From Acidimicrobiaceae bacterium (GTDB lineage Bacteria > Actinomycetota > Acidimicrobiia > Acidimicrobiales > RAAP-2), in assembly GCA_027314705.1 (NCBI GenBank), contig DAHVAJ010000002.1:1-64000 (forward strand): a stretch of 64,000 bases of DNA. The letters run 5' to 3'. Numbering within the stretch: the stretch's first letter is position 1; each line of letters opens with the position of its first letter. A program made the position numbers and the translations under genes. The notes beneath the pieces are model-generated. The model was not told the DNA's origin. It ran no database searches and saw only the letters and a program-made list of their open reading frames with translations. This document shows, one piece after another, positions 7,504 through 17,561 of this stretch.

Positions 7504-9285
7504 TCAGCCGGCGTCGACGGCCCCGGCCACGGCGGCGTGGAGGCCGGCGTGGGCGGCCACGTTGGCGGCGCGGTCGGGAAGGGCCACCCGGACCACGCCG
7601 GCCCGCCCGGAACCCAGGGCCTCCGACAGCCGGTCGTCGAGGCCCCTGCGGCCGGCGTCGGCGGCCACGTCCACCGTGGGCCAGCCGAGCCCGCGCGCGG
7701 CCGCGGCCACGTCGGTCCCCGGCGGCGTGCCGAAGAGGCGCTCGAAGTCCTGGGGGTCGAGGCGCTCCGCCGGCGGCAGGAAGGAGAAGATCCCGCCGCC
7801 GCCGTTGTCGGCCACCACCACCGTCACCGGCGGTCGCCCACCGGGCGGCCCGACCAGGGCGGTCAGGTCGTGGAGGAAGGCGAGGTCACCGACGAGGGCC
7901 ACGGCCGACCCGGCGGCGCGGGCCACCCCGAGGGCGGTCGAGACCACCCCGTCGATGCCGTTGGCGCCCCGGTTGGCCAGCACGGTGGGGAACCCGGGCC
8001 GGGGCAGGGCGAAGGACTCCACGTCGCGCACGGGCATCGACGACGAGACGACGAGCGGCGTGCCGGCCGGGACCGCCGCCCCGAGCGCGTGGGCCAGCAG
8101 CGGCTCGGAGGTCACGGCCCCCTCGGCCAGGGCGCCGGCGAGCACCTCGCGGGCCCGGACCTCGGCCCGCCGCCACGACGCCGCCCACCCGTCCGCCGGC
8201 CCCGGTCCGGGACGGGCGGCCAGCGCGTCGGCGAGCCCCCGGCACAGGGCGGTCGGGTCGCAGCGGACCAGGCCGGTGGCGTCCCGGCCCGGGTCGACCC
8301 ACCGGTCCCAGGGGTCGACCACCAGGTCCTCGATCCCGGCGAGGAAGCCGCCCACGGGCTTGGACGCCCACGGCCCGCCCAGGCGGAGGACGAACGCCGG
8401 ACGGTGGGCGGCGGCGAAGGCCGGAGCCCGCACCAGGCTGTCGGCCGTGGCCACCACGGCCTCAGGGGCGCCACGGAGGCCCGAGCGGGCGTCGGCCAGC
8501 ACCGGCCAGCCGAGGGCGGCGGCCAGGCCGAGCACGGCGTCGGGCTCCCCGCAGCCGGCCCCGGCGACGACGACCCCGTGGGCACCGGGGGCGAACGCCT
8601 CGCCACCGGCCAGGCGGGCGACCAGCGACGGGTCGGGGAGCAGGGCGGCGGCGTCCACCCGGTGCCAGGGCCGGCCGGCCGGCCGGCCCGGCGGGGGCCC
8701 ACCGGCGGCGCCGGCCTCACCGAGCAGGGGCTCCCGGAACGGCAGGGTCAGGTGGACCGGACCCGGACCCCGCCGGCCACCGGCGGCCTCGGCCACGGCG
8801 CGGGCGGCCAGCGAGCGCCACGCCGACCGGGTGGCCTCGTCGGGCACCCCGGGATCGGCGAACCACCGCGGCGCACCACCGAAGAGGCGGTCCTGGTCGA
8901 TGGTCTGGGGGGCGCCCACGTCGCGGAGCTCGGGCGGCCGGTCGGCCGTGCACACGAGGAGGGGGACCCGGCCCAGGTCGGCCTCGACCACGGCGGCGTG
9001 CAGCTCGGCCGCGGCGGTGCCACTGGTGGTCACCACCACGGTGGGGCGTCCGCTGGCCAGCCCGGTACCGAGGGCGACGAACCCGGCCGAGCGTTCGTCG
9101 AGGTGCACGTCCACGGCCAGGCGGCCGTCCGCGGCCAGGGCCAGGGCCAGCGGTGCCGAGCGCGAGCCCGGGCAGACGACGGCGTGGGTCACGCCGGCCC
9201 GCGCCCACTCGTCGACCAGGGTGGCGCAGAAGGCGGCCTGGCGGTCGGCGGCGCCCGGGGGGCCGGCGCCCGTCGGTACGCTCAT
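7504..9285 (-). CDS. menD: 2-succinyl-5-enolpyruvyl-6-hydroxy-3-cyclohexene-1-carboxylate synthase (MenD)
   Basis: This 593-residue thiamine diphosphate enzyme joins isochorismate and 2-oxoglutarate in menaquinone synthesis. The N-terminal PYR domain has VCPGSRSAPLALAL and HLDERSAGFVALG with the ThDP-activating Glu. The middle has TVDR-type TADRPPELRDVGAPQTIDQ. The C-terminal PP domain has NRGANGIDGVVSTALG and GDLAFLHD, followed by VVADNGGGGIFSFLP for Mg/ThDP binding. Length is slightly above the usual 550-570. It is divergent from the MenH-like gene. Confidence 0.96.
   Translation of the reverse strand: MSVPTGAGPPGAADRQAAFCATLVDEWARAGVTHAVVCPGSRSAPLALALAADGRLAVDVHLDERSAGFVALGTGLASGRPTVVVTTSGTAAAELHAAVVEADLGRVPLLVCTADRPPELRDVGAPQTIDQDRLFGGAPRWFADPGVPDEATRSAWRSLAARAVAEAAGGRRGPGPVHLTLPFREPLLGEAGAAGGPPPGRPAGRPWHRVDAAALLPDPSLVARLAGGEAFAPGAHGVVVAGAGCGEPDAVLGLAAALGWPVLADARSGLRGAPEAVVATADSLVRAPAFAAAHRPAFVLRLGGPWASKPVGGFLAGIEDLVVDPWDRWVDPGRDATGLVRCDPTALCRGLADALAARPGPGPADGWAASWRRAEVRAREVLAGALAEGAVTSEPLLAHALGAAVPAGTPLVVSSSMPVRDVESFALPRPGFPTVLANRGANGIDGVVSTALGVARAAGSAVALVGDLAFLHDLTALVGPPGGRPPVTVVVADNGGGGIFSFLPPAERLDPQDFERLFGTPPGTDVAAAARGLGWPTVDVAADAGRRGLDDRLSEALGSGRAGVVRVALPDRAANVAAHAGLHAAVAGAVDAG
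9277..9282 (+). promoter_or_regulatory. Possible -10 element for the MenH-like gene
   Basis: TACGCT lies within the first codons of divergent menD and ends 14 bases before the ATG at 9297, giving a predicted leader of only about 8 bases. Confidence 0.3.
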
Positions 9286-9296
9286 GGCACCGCCCC

Positions 9297-10109
9297 ATGC
9301 CCGACGACCACGCCCCCGCGGCCGGAGACCGTCCGGCGACCGGCGCCCTCGCCACCTCGGTCGAGGGCGCGGGCCCCACCCTGGTGCTGGCCCACGGGTT
9401 CACCCAGACCGGGCGGCTCTGGGGCGGCCTGCGGCCCCTCGTCGCCCGCCACCACCGCCTCGTCCTGGCCGACCTGCCCGGGCACGGCCGGTCGGCCCAA
9501 GTGCGGGCCGACCTCCCCGGCGCGGCCCGCCTCCTCGGCCGGGCGGGCGGGCCCGGCGACTACCTCGGCTACTCCTTGGGGGCGCGGGTCGTCCTCCACC
9601 TGGCGCTCGACCGGCCCGACCTCGTGCGCCGCCTGGTGCTCGTCTCGGCGACCGCCGGCCTCGACGACCCGGCCGAGCGGGCCGAGCGCCGGCGGTCCGA
9701 TGAGGCCCTGGCCGACCGGCTCGACCCCCCCGGCGGCGGGCCCCCGGCCGACACGGTGGAGACGTTCGTCCGCCGCTGGGTGGCCAACCCGCTCTTCGGC
9801 GACGCGGCGGCCGACGCCGACGGGCTGGCCGAGCGGCGCACCAACTCGGCCGCCGGCCTGGCCTCGAGCCTGCGCCTGTGCGGCACCGGGACCCAGGAGC
9901 CGCTGTGGGACCGGCTCGCCGGCCTCGAGGCGCCCCTGTTGGTGGTGACCGGGGAGCGCGACGCCAAGTTCTGCGCCCTGGGCCGGCGGATGGTCGCCGC
10001 GGTCGGGTCGGGCGCCGCCCTGGCGGTGATCCCCGGAGCCGACCACGCCCCCCACCTCCAGCGGCCCGACGAGGTGGCCGCCGCCGTCGAGGCCCACCTG
10101 GCCGGCTGA
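9297..10109 (+). CDS. menH: Alpha/beta hydrolase, probable MenH (SHCHC synthase)
   Basis: This 270-residue alpha/beta hydrolase has an oxyanion HGFTQTGRLW motif near 35, DLPGHGRS, the nucleophile elbow GYSLGA near 100, VVTGERDAKF with the acid residue and GADHAPHLQRP with the catalytic His. The same motifs mark MenH, which eliminates pyruvate from the MenD product. Its position next to menD, with menA, menB and menE nearby, supports that role. Other alpha/beta hydrolases share these motifs, so the assignment rests partly on context. Confidence 0.78.
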   Translation: MPDDHAPAAGDRPATGALATSVEGAGPTLVLAHGFTQTGRLWGGLRPLVARHHRLVLADLPGHGRSAQVRADLPGAARLLGRAGGPGDYLGYSLGARVVLHLALDRPDLVRRLVLVSATAGLDDPAERAERRRSDEALADRLDPPGGGPPADTVETFVRRWVANPLFGDAAADADGLAERRTNSAAGLASSLRLCGTGTQEPLWDRLAGLEAPLLVVTGERDAKFCALGRRMVAAVGSGAALAVIPGADHAPHLQRPDEVAAAVEAHLAG

Positions 10110-10123
10110 GCGGCGGGCCCGGC

Positions 10124-11119
10124 TCACGGCACCACCAGCCAGAGGGCCACGGCCAGCAGTCCTCCGAACGCGAGCTGGAGGCGGCCGGTGGCGGCCAGCA
10201 CGGGAAGGAGCTCGCGCCCCTCGGCCGGCCCGGTGGCCGACCGCACCGGGGCCACGAGCAGGGGGGCGGCCAGCAGCGGGAGGAAGGCGGCTGCCGGGTG
10301 GCGGGCGGCGACCGTCCCCGTGGCGGCCAGGGCGCCCCAGACCGCCACGCCGCCGAAGGGCACCACCACCGCGGCGGTGTAGAGCCAGCCGGCGGCCCGG
10401 CGGCCCAGCCGGACGGCGAGGGTCCGTTTGCCCGCCCGGGCGTCGGTGGCGAGGTCACGGACGTTGTTGGCCACCAGGAGGGCGGTGGCCAGCAGGCCGA
10501 CGGCCGTGGCCGCGGCCCAGACCACGGCCGACCCGAGCCGCAGGGTCTGCACGTAGTAGGTGCCCACCGTGGCCACCAGCCCGAAGAAGACGAAGACGAA
10601 GAGCTCACCGAGCCCGGCGTAGCCGTAGGGCCGGGGGCCCCCCGTGTACAGCCAGCCGGCGGCCAGGCAGGCCGCGCCGACGGGCAGGACCCACCACGAG
10701 GTGGCCCAGGCCAGTACCAGGCCGACCACGGCGGCCACGCCGAAGGAGCACAGGGCGGCCCGTTTCACCGCGGCCGGCGGGGCCAGTCCGGAGGCCACCA
10801 GGCGGAGCGGCCCGACCCGGGCGTCGTCGGTGCCCCGGACGCCGTCGGAGTAGTCGTTGGCGTAGTTGGTGCCGATCTGGACGGCCAGGGCCACCACCAG
10901 CGCCCCGAGGGCGCACCACCACGCGTCGAGGCGGGGTCCGCCGCCTGCGGCGAGGGGGGCCACCGAGGCCAGGGCGGCCGGGCCCCGTGGGTGGGCGGCG
11001 GCCGTGCCCACGACCACGGGCACGAGGGCGGCGGGCAGGGTGCGCGGGCGCGCCCCCAGCCACCACCTGGCCCACCGCCCCGGTGGTGCGGCCGTCGCCC
11101 GGCCGGCGTCGGCCGTCAC
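10124..11119 (-). CDS. menA: 1,4-dihydroxy-2-naphthoate polyprenyltransferase (MenA)
   Basis: This 331-residue membrane protein of the UbiA superfamily attaches the polyprenyl tail to DHNA in menaquinone synthesis. The first prenyl-diphosphate/Mg motif is [15 protein letters not shown] near 95-110, and the second region is [23 protein letters not shown]. About eight or nine hydrophobic helices are visible. [17 protein letters not shown] at the N-terminus is typical. It starts 4 bases after the menB stop, so menB-menA form an operon. Confidence 0.95.
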   Translation of the reverse strand: MTADAGRATAAPPGRWARWWLGARPRTLPAALVPVVVGTAAAHPRGPAALASVAPLAAGGGPRLDAWWCALGALVVALAVQIGTNYANDYSDGVRGTDDARVGPLRLVASGLAPPAAVKRAALCSFGVAAVVGLVLAWATSWWVLPVGAACLAAGWLYTGGPRPYGYAGLGELFVFVFFGLVATVGTYYVQTLRLGSAVVWAAATAVGLLATALLVANNVRDLATDARAGKRTLAVRLGRRAAGWLYTAAVVVPFGGVAVWGALAATGTVAARHPAAAFLPLLAAPLLVAPVRSATGPAEGRELLPVLAATGRLQLAFGGLLAVALWLVVP

Positions 11120-11123
11120 GCCG

Positions 11124-12065
11124 TCAGGGGCGCCGGGGGAACCGGCCGAAGTCCGGGGCCCGGTGCTCCTGGAAGGCGTTGCGGCCCTCCTGGCCCTCCT
11201 CGCTCATGTAGAAGAGCATGGTGGCGTCCCCGGCGAACTGCTGGAGGCCGGCCAGGCCGTCGTCGGCGGCGTGCAGGCCGCCCTTCAGCATGCGCAGGGC
11301 GATGGGCGAGAGCGAGAGCATCTGCCGGCACCACGCCACCGTCTCCCGCTCCAGCTCGGCCAGCGGCACGACGGCGTTGACCAGTCCCCAGTCGAGGGCG
11401 GTGGCGGCGTCGTACTGCCGGCAGAGGAACCACACCTCCTTGGCCCGCTTGAGACCGACCGTGCGGGCCAGCAGGCTGGCGCCGTAGCCGCCGTCGAAGC
11501 TGCCGACCTTCGGTCCGGTCTGGCCGAACCGGGCGTTGTCGGCGGCGACGGTCAGGTCGCAGACCAGGTGGAGGATGTGGCCGCCACCGATGGCGTACCC
11601 CGCCACCATGGCGACGACGGGCTTGGGCAGGCGGCGGATCTGGATCTGGAGGTCGAGGACGTTGAGCCGGCCGATGCCCTGGCGGGCGACGGCGTCGTCG
11701 CCGAGATAGCCGTCGTCGCCCCGGATCTTCTGGTCGCCCCCGGAGCAGAAGGCGTCGGGGCCCTCACCGGTCAGGACGACCACGCCGACCGCCGGGTCGT
11801 CACGGGCCACCGTGAAGGCCTCGGTGAGCTCGAAGAGGGTCTGGGGTCGGAAGGCGTTGCGCACCTCCGGCCGGCAGATGGTGAGCTTGGCGATGCCGTC
11901 GGCCACCTCCATGCGGATGTCCCGGTACCCGCCCCGGCGTTCCCAGGCCGGGGCGGGTAGGGCCCGGAACCGGTCCACCGGGTCCTCCGGCGGGCCGGTG
12001 ACCACCGTCTCCACCGGGACCGGCCCCCCGCCCGGGCCGGCGTCGTCCTCCAACGGCGCAACCAT
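11124..12065 (-). CDS. menB: 1,4-dihydroxy-2-naphthoyl-CoA synthase (MenB)
   Basis: This 313-residue crotonase-fold enzyme cyclises O-succinylbenzoyl-CoA. The crotonase signature [12 protein letters not shown], the flexible loop with [27 protein letters not shown], the [17 protein letters not shown] stretch that distinguishes MenB from other crotonases, and [12 protein letters not shown] at the end are all present. The N-terminal 35 residues before the [10 protein letters not shown] region are longer than usual. AGGAG lies upstream of the ATG at 12065. It is divergent from menE and leads menB-menA. Confidence 0.96.
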   Translation of the reverse strand: MVAPLEDDAGPGGGPVPVETVVTGPPEDPVDRFRALPAPAWERRGGYRDIRMEVADGIAKLTICRPEVRNAFRPQTLFELTEAFTVARDDPAVGVVVLTGEGPDAFCSGGDQKIRGDDGYLGDDAVARQGIGRLNVLDLQIQIRRLPKPVVAMVAGYAIGGGHILHLVCDLTVAADNARFGQTGPKVGSFDGGYGASLLARTVGLKRAKEVWFLCRQYDAATALDWGLVNAVVPLAELERETVAWCRQMLSLSPIALRMLKGGLHAADDGLAGLQQFAGDATMLFYMSEEGQEGRNAFQEHRAPDFGRFPRRP

Positions 12066-12104
12066 TCGACCATCCACTCCTAGAGTCGCTGCTCGTACGG
12101 TCGC

Positions 12105-12110
12105 TAGGCT
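12105..12110 (+). promoter_or_regulatory. -10 element for leaderless menE
   Basis: TAGGCT ends 6 bases before the ATG at 12117. No Shine-Dalgarno sequence is present in the gap. Confidence 0.5.
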
Positions 12111-12116
12111 ACCCGC

Positions 12117-13301
12117 ATGCCGGAGCTGGTAGCGCTCGATCTCCCGGCCACCCCGGCGTTCGTCGCCGCCCTGGAGGCGGTCTGGGAGGCCGGGGACGCG
12201 GTGTTCCCCCTCGACCCGCGCCTGCCCCGCCCGGCCGCCGCCCGGCTCCTCGAGGTCCTCCGCCCGGCGCGGGTGGTGGACGGCGGGGGCACCGTGGCGC
12301 TCCCCGGCGGTCGGCCCGTCGAACCGGGCGACGCCCTGGTGGTGGCCACCAGCGGCACGACCGGTGAGCCCAAGGGGGTGGTCCACACCCACGCCGGCGT
12401 GGCCGCCAGCGCCCGGGCCGCCTCCCGGGCCCTGGCGGTCGATCCGGCCCGCGACCGCTGGGTGGCCTGCCTGCCGCTCGCCCACATCGGCGGCCTCTCG
12501 GTGGTGACCCGGGCCCTGGTCACCGGCACCCCCGTCACCGTGCTCGAGCGCTTCGACGCCGACACCGTCGAGCGCCTGGCCGGCCGGGGCGCCACCCTCG
12601 TGTCCCTGGTGGCCACCGCCCTGCGGCGCACCGACGTCACCGGCTACCGGCGGGTCCTGCTGGGCGGGGCGGCCCCCCCGTCCGGCCTGCCCGGCAACGT
12701 GGTGGCCACCTACGGCATGACCGAGACCGGCTCCGGGCTGGTCTACGACGGCCACCCCCTCGACGGCGCCGAGGTCACGGTCGGCGACGGCGCCGTCGGC
12801 GCCGAGGGCGAGGTGCTGGTGCGCGGCCCGATGCTGCTGCGCTGCTATCGCGACGGCGGCGACCCCCGCCTGGCCGGTGGCTGGTTCCCGACCGGGGACG
12901 CCGGACGGATCGACGACGGCGGGCGGCTGGTCGTCTTCGGCCGGATGGCCGAGGTGATCGTCACCGGCGGCGAGAAGGTCTGGCCGACACCGGTCGAAGC
13001 CGTCATCGGCCGCCACCCCGACGTGGCCGAGGTGGCCGTGTGGAAGCGGGCCGACCCCGAGTGGGGCGAGCGGGTGGTGGCCTGGGTGGTGGCCCGGCCG
13101 GGGGTGGCCCCACCTGCGCTCGGCGACCTCCGCGACCTGGTGGGCGGGCACCTCGGTCCCTGGGCTGCGCCCCGGGAGGTGGTGGTGGTGGCGCGGCTCC
13201 CCCGGACGGCCAGCGGCAAGGTGCGCCGGGCGGACCTCGACCCCGCCCCGGGGGGCCGGGTCGGCCCGGGAGCGGGCGCCGGGGACCAGGAAGGGGACTA
13301 G
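12117..13301 (+). CDS. menE: O-succinylbenzoate-CoA ligase (MenE)
   Basis: This 394-residue AMP-forming ligase activates O-succinylbenzoate for MenB. The P-loop [16 protein letters not shown] is near 77-92. [42 protein letters not shown] and the terminal catalytic Lys in [13 protein letters not shown] follow in order. It is shorter than general acyl-CoA ligases, as expected for actinobacterial MenE. Its stop shares a CTAG with the stop of the convergent SDR gene. menC and menF are not in the window. Confidence 0.92.
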   Translation: MPELVALDLPATPAFVAALEAVWEAGDAVFPLDPRLPRPAAARLLEVLRPARVVDGGGTVALPGGRPVEPGDALVVATSGTTGEPKGVVHTHAGVAASARAASRALAVDPARDRWVACLPLAHIGGLSVVTRALVTGTPVTVLERFDADTVERLAGRGATLVSLVATALRRTDVTGYRRVLLGGAAPPSGLPGNVVATYGMTETGSGLVYDGHPLDGAEVTVGDGAVGAEGEVLVRGPMLLRCYRDGGDPRLAGGWFPTGDAGRIDDGGRLVVFGRMAEVIVTGGEKVWPTPVEAVIGRHPDVAEVAVWKRADPEWGERVVAWVVARPGVAPPALGDLRDLVGGHLGPWAAPREVVVVARLPRTASGKVRRADLDPAPGGRVGPGAGAGDQEGD

Positions 13302-14077
13302 GAGAGGGAGCCCGTCGCCATGCAGAGGGACCCGCCGTCGACCACCAGCGTCTGCCCGGTGATCCACGAGGCGGCGTCCGAGCAGAGGAACAGGGCGGCG
13401 CGGGCGACGTCGTCGGGCTCGCCCAGCCGGCGCGCCGGCAGGCGGCGGGCGATCTGCTCCCCGGCCGTCTCCCACAGGGTCCGGGCCAGCTCGGTCTTGA
13501 CCAGCCCCGGGGCGACGGCGTTGACCCGCACCGCCGGGCCCAGCTCCCCGGCCAGCTGGCGGGTGAGGTGGATGACCGCCGCCTTGGTGACGTTGTACCA
13601 GCCGATGCCGCCCTCGACGGCGAGCCCACCGATGGAGGCGACGTTGAGGACCACCCCGCCGTGCTCGGCCATGCCCGCCCGCCAGGCGGCCTGGACCCAC
13701 TCGAGGTAGCCGGACTGGTTGACCCGGACGGTCTTGTCGGCCTGGCCCCGGTCGATGTCGATGACGGGGCCGTAGTAGGGGTTGGTGGCGGCGTTGTTGA
13801 CCAGGATGTCCACCCCGCCGAAGCGCTCGTGGGCCGCGGCCACGCACGCCGCCGCCTGCTCGGGATCGCCGGCGTTGGCCACGTGCCAGGCCACGTCGCC
13901 GGCCCGCCCGCCCACCGAGCCCTCGATGGCGGCGGCCGACGCGGCCAGGCCCTCGGCCCGGCGCGACGAGAGCATCACCGAGGCGCCGGCGTCGCAGAAC
14001 TGCCGGGCGATGGCCTGCCCGATCCCCCGCGAGCCACCGGTGACCAGCGCGGTCCTGCCGTCCAGTCGGAGCTCCAT
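13298..14077 (-). CDS. Short-chain dehydrogenase/reductase
   Basis: This 259-residue classical SDR has the NAD(P) motif [12 protein letters not shown] near 13-24, the structural [10 protein letters not shown], the catalytic Ser in VASIGGLAV, and the catalytic Tyr/Lys in WYNVTKAAV. The later PGLVKTELA and [11 protein letters not shown] segments fit FabG-like members. It reduces or oxidises an alcohol/ketone whose identity cannot be read. A TAGGGT element ends 8 bases before the ATG. It is divergent from the 14142 gene. Confidence 0.9.
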   Translation of the reverse strand: MELRLDGRTALVTGGSRGIGQAIARQFCDAGASVMLSSRRAEGLAASAAAIEGSVGGRAGDVAWHVANAGDPEQAAACVAAAHERFGGVDILVNNAATNPYYGPVIDIDRGQADKTVRVNQSGYLEWVQAAWRAGMAEHGGVVLNVASIGGLAVEGGIGWYNVTKAAVIHLTRQLAGELGPAVRVNAVAPGLVKTELARTLWETAGEQIARRLPARRLGEPDDVARAALFLCSDAASWITGQTLVVDGGSLCMATGSLS

Positions 14078-14085
14078 GGGGCGTC

Positions 14086-14091
14086 ACCCTA
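14086..14091 (-). promoter_or_regulatory. -10 element for the SDR gene
   Basis: TAGGGT on the minus strand ends 8 bases before the ATG at 14077. Confidence 0.4.
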
Positions 14092-14129
14092 CCGGCGGCC
14101 GCCGGGCCGGTCCGACCTCCGGGGGCCGG

Positions 14130-14135
14130 TAGCGT
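14130..14135 (+). promoter_or_regulatory. -10 element for a leaderless start at 14142
   Basis: TAGCGT ends 6 bases before the ATG at 14142. Confidence 0.5.
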
Positions 14136-14141
14136 GACCCC

Positions 14142-14726
14142 ATGGCCGGAGCGCCCACCGTGGGCGGCCGGGCCCCCGCCGCCTGGCACCAGGTCGTCCG
14201 GATCGTGGAGGACGTCCGCGCCCTCCCCTACGTCTGGCCCGGGCCGCCCGAGGCGCGGGCGGCCAAGGCCGCCGGACGCGGCACCTGCGCCTCCAAGCAC
14301 GCCCTGGTGGCCGAGGAGCTCGCCGCGCTCGGCGTGGGCTCCCGTCCGCTCCTGGCCGTCGGGCCCCTCGTCCCCGCGTCGCTGGTCGACCGGGCCCCGT
14401 TCGCCGCCGGCGCCCACCTGCTCGAGGTCCACGAGTACCTCACCGTCTCCGTTCCCGGAGTGGGGCCGGTCGTCGTCGACGTGACCTGGGACCCGCCCCT
14501 GGTCGCCCGGGGACTGCCCGGCGTCGACCGGTGGGACGGCCGCTCCGACCTCCCGGTGGCCGTGGGACCGCCGCTGGCCAGCTGGGCCCCCGACCCCGCC
14601 CGGCTCCGGGCCGAGAAGGAGGCGCTGCGCGGTCGGCTCTACCGCGGGGACGACCGGGCCGTGCGCGACCGGGTGCTCCGGGACCTCTCGGACGAGTTCG
14701 CCCGCTGGCGGGCCGGCACCGCCTGA
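14142..14726 (+). CDS. Hypothetical protein, possibly transglutaminase-like
   Basis: This 194-residue protein has no named domain that I recognise. It does show a Cys-His-Asp order typical of transglutaminase-like folds: [14 protein letters not shown] with Cys near 50, [10 protein letters not shown] with His near 95, and [11 protein letters not shown] with Asp near 112. The C-terminal third is charged and helical. There is no signal peptide. A TAGCGT -10 element ends 6 bases before the ATG. The transglutaminase comparison rests only on this spacing and needs a structure-based check. Confidence 0.6.
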   Translation: MAGAPTVGGRAPAAWHQVVRIVEDVRALPYVWPGPPEARAAKAAGRGTCASKHALVAEELAALGVGSRPLLAVGPLVPASLVDRAPFAAGAHLLEVHEYLTVSVPGVGPVVVDVTWDPPLVARGLPGVDRWDGRSDLPVAVGPPLASWAPDPARLRAEKEALRGRLYRGDDRAVRDRVLRDLSDEFARWRAGTA

Positions 14727-14748
14727 GGACGCCCACCGACCCCGCCCC

Positions 14749-15432
14749 CTACCCCGCCGTTACGGTGAGTGCCGTTCCGGCCGGGGGCAGGGCCAGCCCC
14801 AGGCCGACCACGACGGCCCGGTACCGGCCCGCGGCCAGGTCGGGGAGCCGGGGGCCGGGCCGGCAGGCCGGCAGTCCGGCGCGGCCGGCGGTGGCCACGT
14901 GCGCCGAGCAGCTGGTCCAGGTGGTCACGGTCTGGACCGGCACCCGGGTCACCCCCGGTGGGAGCACGATGGCCCGGGGGAGGCAGGGCAGGGCGAATCC
15001 CGGCGCCACGAAGGTCGCCCCCCGGACCAGCCCCACGCCGACCGAGGGCCGGCAGCCGTGGGGGTCGAGCAGCGAGACCGTCCGACCGGTCCGGTTGGTC
15101 ACCACCACCGCGCCCGCCACCGTGGTCCCGGCCGGCACCGACCGGTGGTCGAGCACGAGGGCGTCGGTGATCCCCGGGGCGGCCGGGAGCAGCCCGGCGC
15201 AGTGGTCCGGCGGACCGGTCCGGCAGTGGATCGCGGCCAACGGACCCCGGCCGTAGACCGCGGTCGATCCGGTGGGGGTCGATCCGGTAGGGGTCGATCC
15301 GGTGGAGGTCGATCCGGCGGGGGTCGATCCGGCGGGTGACGATCCGCAGGCGTCCAGGGCACAGGCGGCCACCACGACCGCGGCCACCACGACCGGCCCT
15401 CCCTGGAGCCTCGCCCACCGCCGGTTCCCCAC
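14749..15432 (-). CDS. Predicted lipoprotein with a Gly-Ser-Thr-Pro repeat
   Basis: This 227-residue protein has a basic N-terminus, a hydrophobic Val/Ala core and a lipobox-like LDACGSS near 30, so it is probably a lipid-anchored surface protein. A linker of five Gly-Ser-Thr units ([16 protein letters not shown] and on) follows, encoded by 15-bp tandem repeats. The rest has four or more Cys ([29 protein letters not shown]) and beta-rich [13 protein letters not shown], suggesting a disulfide-stabilised extracellular domain. Function is unknown. Confidence 0.7.
   Translation of the reverse strand: MGNRRWARLQGGPVVVAAVVVAACALDACGSSPAGSTPAGSTSTGSTPTGSTPTGSTAVYGRGPLAAIHCRTGPPDHCAGLLPAAPGITDALVLDHRSVPAGTTVAGAVVVTNRTGRTVSLLDPHGCRPSVGVGLVRGATFVAPGFALPCLPRAIVLPPGVTRVPVQTVTTWTSCSAHVATAGRAGLPACRPGPRLPDLAAGRYRAVVVGLGLALPPAGTALTVTAG
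15266..15340. repeat. Five tandem 15-bp units inside the lipoprotein gene
   Basis: Five units starting GATCCGG follow each other exactly (15266, 15281, 15296, 15311, 15326) with 1-4 changes between units. The 15-bp length keeps frame and encodes the flexible linker after the lipid anchor. Such arrays can change copy number by slippage. Confidence 0.85.
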
Positions 15433-15503
15433 GGTTCCCCTCCCCGGCCCCGCTCGGGCCCGCGTCCAGTCTCGCGCCGGCCGGTCCCGTCGGGGGGTCT
15501 GAG

Positions 15504-15509
15504 TACGCT
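15504..15509 (+). promoter_or_regulatory. -10 element for a leaderless start at 15516
   Basis: TACGCT ends 6 bases before the GTG at 15516. Confidence 0.5.
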
Positions 15510-15515
15510 GGCGCC

Positions 15516-17561
15516 GTGGCCCACAACCGTCTCGCCGGCGAGCACTCCCCCTACCTCCGCCAACACGCCGCCAACCCGGTCGACTGGTACCCCTGGGGCG
15601 GGGAGGCGTTCGCCCGGGCCACCGCCCTCGACCGCCCGGTGTTCCTCTCGGTCGGCTACTCGGCGTGCCACTGGTGCCACGTCATGGCCCACGAGTCCTT
15701 CGAGGACCCGGCCGTCGCCGCCCGCCTCAACGCCGGCTTCGTGAGCGTGAAGGTCGACCGCGAGGAGCGTCCCGATGTCGACGCCGTGTACATGGAGGCG
15801 GTCCAGGCCCTCACCGGTTCGGGGGGGTGGCCCATGAGCGTCTTCCTCACCCCCGACGGCCGCCCCTTCTTCGGCGGGACCTACTACCCCCCCGCCGACC
15901 AGCCGGGCCGCCCGTCGTTCACCACCGTGCTCGCCGCCCTCGCCGACGTGTGGGAGCACCGGCGGGAGGAGGTGGAGGAGCAGGCCGACGAGCTGGCCCG
16001 GTCGGTGGCCGCCCGCAGCACGCTCGAGCGCCCGGCCGGCGCCGCCTCCGTGCTCGCCGACCTGGCCGGCGAGGAGCCGCCCGACCTCGTCGCCGGCGTC
16101 GCCGCCGACCTGGCCGGGCGGTTCGACGCCGAGTGGGGAGGGTTCGGGACGGCGCCCAAGTTCCCCCAGCCGACCCTGGTGGACGTGGCCCTCCGCCAGG
16201 CCACCCGGTACCCCGGCACCGAGGCGGGGGACGCGGCCCGGCACCTGGCCGTCCGCACCCTCGACGCCCTGGCCGCCGGCGGCATCCACGACCACCTCGG
16301 GGGCGGCTTCGCCCGCTACGCCACCGACCGGGCGTGGACCATCCCCCACTTCGAGAAGATGCTCTACGACCAGGCCGGGCTCCTGCGGACCTTCCTCCAC
16401 GGCTGGCTGGTCACCGGTGCGCCCGCCTACCGCCGGACCATGGACGGCATCGTGGCCTACGTGCGGCGCGACCTCACCGGGCCCGAGGGCGGGGTGTGCT
16501 CGGCCGAGGACGCCGACTCCGAGGGCGTCGAGGGCCGCTTCTACGTCTGGACGCCGGACCAGGTGGCCGCGGCCCCCGCCGGCGCCCCCGGAGCCCGGGC
16601 CCTGGCAGACGCGGTCTCGGCGTTCTTCGGCGTGACGCCCGAGGGGAACTTCGAGGGCGCCACCATCCTCCGCCGACCGGTCGGCGCCCCGCTGACCGGG
16701 AGCGCCGAGGTCGAGGAGGCCCGCCGGCTCCTGCGCCGCGCCCGGGCCGAGAGGGTGCGGCCGGCCCTCGACGACAAGGTCCTCACCGAGTGGAACGCCA
16801 TGTGGGCCTCGGCCCTGGCCGAGGCCGCCGCGGCCACCGGTGACGCGGCGTGGGCCGAGGCCGCGGTGGCCGTGGGCGAGTTCCTCGTCGCCCGGTCGGT
16901 CGACCACGAGGGCCGGTGGCTGCGCAGCTGGCAGCGGTCGGGCGGCGCCCGACAGCGGGCCTTCGCGGCCGACCACGCCTGGCTGGTCGACTGCTGCACC
17001 CGCCTCGGCGAGCTGACCGGGCGCTCCGTGTGGACCGACCGGGCCCGGGCCACGGCGGACGCCCTCATCGACCACTTCGCCGACGACGACGGCGGTGGGT
17101 TCTTCACCACCGCCGACGACGCCGAACGGCTGCTCGTGCGCACCAAGGACGTCCTCGACGGGGCCACCCCGTCGGCCAACGCCGTGGCCGCGTTGGCCCT
17201 GGCCCGCCTCGGCGCCCTGACCGGCGAGGCCCGCTACACCGCCCACGCCCGGGGCGTGGTCGACCTCCTGTCGGACGTGGTGCTGCGCCACCCGACCGCC
17301 GTGGCCCACACGGTCCTCGCCGCCGACCTGCTCGGTCGCGGGGCCACCGAGGTGGTGGTGGTCGGCGACCGGCCCGACCTCCTCGCCGAGGTGCGGCGGC
17401 GGTGGCTTCCGGGCGCCGTGGTGGCCTGGGGGGAGCCGACCGACTCCCCGCTGTGGGCGGGGCGCACCCCGGACCGCGCCTACGTCTGCCGCGACCACGC
17501 CTGCCGGACGCCGGCCACCGAGCCCGGCGTGCTGGCCGGACAGCTCGGGGGGGCGGCGTGA
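15516..17561 (+). CDS. DUF255 thioredoxin-domain protein (YyaL/SSP411-like)
   Basis: This 681-residue protein matches the family with an N-terminal thioredoxin-like DUF255 domain and a C-terminal (alpha/alpha)6 barrel like N-acylglucosamine 2-epimerases. The start [19 protein letters not shown], the CHWC site in [10 protein letters not shown] near 48-56, [12 protein letters not shown] and [13 protein letters not shown] are diagnostic. Later [15 protein letters not shown] and [12 protein letters not shown] mark the barrel. The biochemical role is not established. The GTG at 15516 gives the family N-terminus exactly. It overlaps the next gene as GTGA. Confidence 0.93.
   Translation: MAHNRLAGEHSPYLRQHAANPVDWYPWGGEAFARATALDRPVFLSVGYSACHWCHVMAHESFEDPAVAARLNAGFVSVKVDREERPDVDAVYMEAVQALTGSGGWPMSVFLTPDGRPFFGGTYYPPADQPGRPSFTTVLAALADVWEHRREEVEEQADELARSVAARSTLERPAGAASVLADLAGEEPPDLVAGVAADLAGRFDAEWGGFGTAPKFPQPTLVDVALRQATRYPGTEAGDAARHLAVRTLDALAAGGIHDHLGGGFARYATDRAWTIPHFEKMLYDQAGLLRTFLHGWLVTGAPAYRRTMDGIVAYVRRDLTGPEGGVCSAEDADSEGVEGRFYVWTPDQVAAAPAGAPGARALADAVSAFFGVTPEGNFEGATILRRPVGAPLTGSAEVEEARRLLRRARAERVRPALDDKVLTEWNAMWASALAEAAAATGDAAWAEAAVAVGEFLVARSVDHEGRWLRSWQRSGGARQRAFAADHAWLVDCCTRLGELTGRSVWTDRARATADALIDHFADDDGGGFFTTADDAERLLVRTKDVLDGATPSANAVAALALARLGALTGEARYTAHARGVVDLLSDVVLRHPTAVAHTVLAADLLGRGATEVVVVGDRPDLLAEVRRRWLPGAVVAWGEPTDSPLWAGRTPDRAYVCRDHACRTPATEPGVLAGQLGGAA

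Noticed and set aside
6032-9703. A 1223-codon plus-strand open frame
   Set aside because: It runs out of frame across the carotenoid oxygenase and antisense to menD, and its Arg/Pro/Ala-rich translation has no domain.
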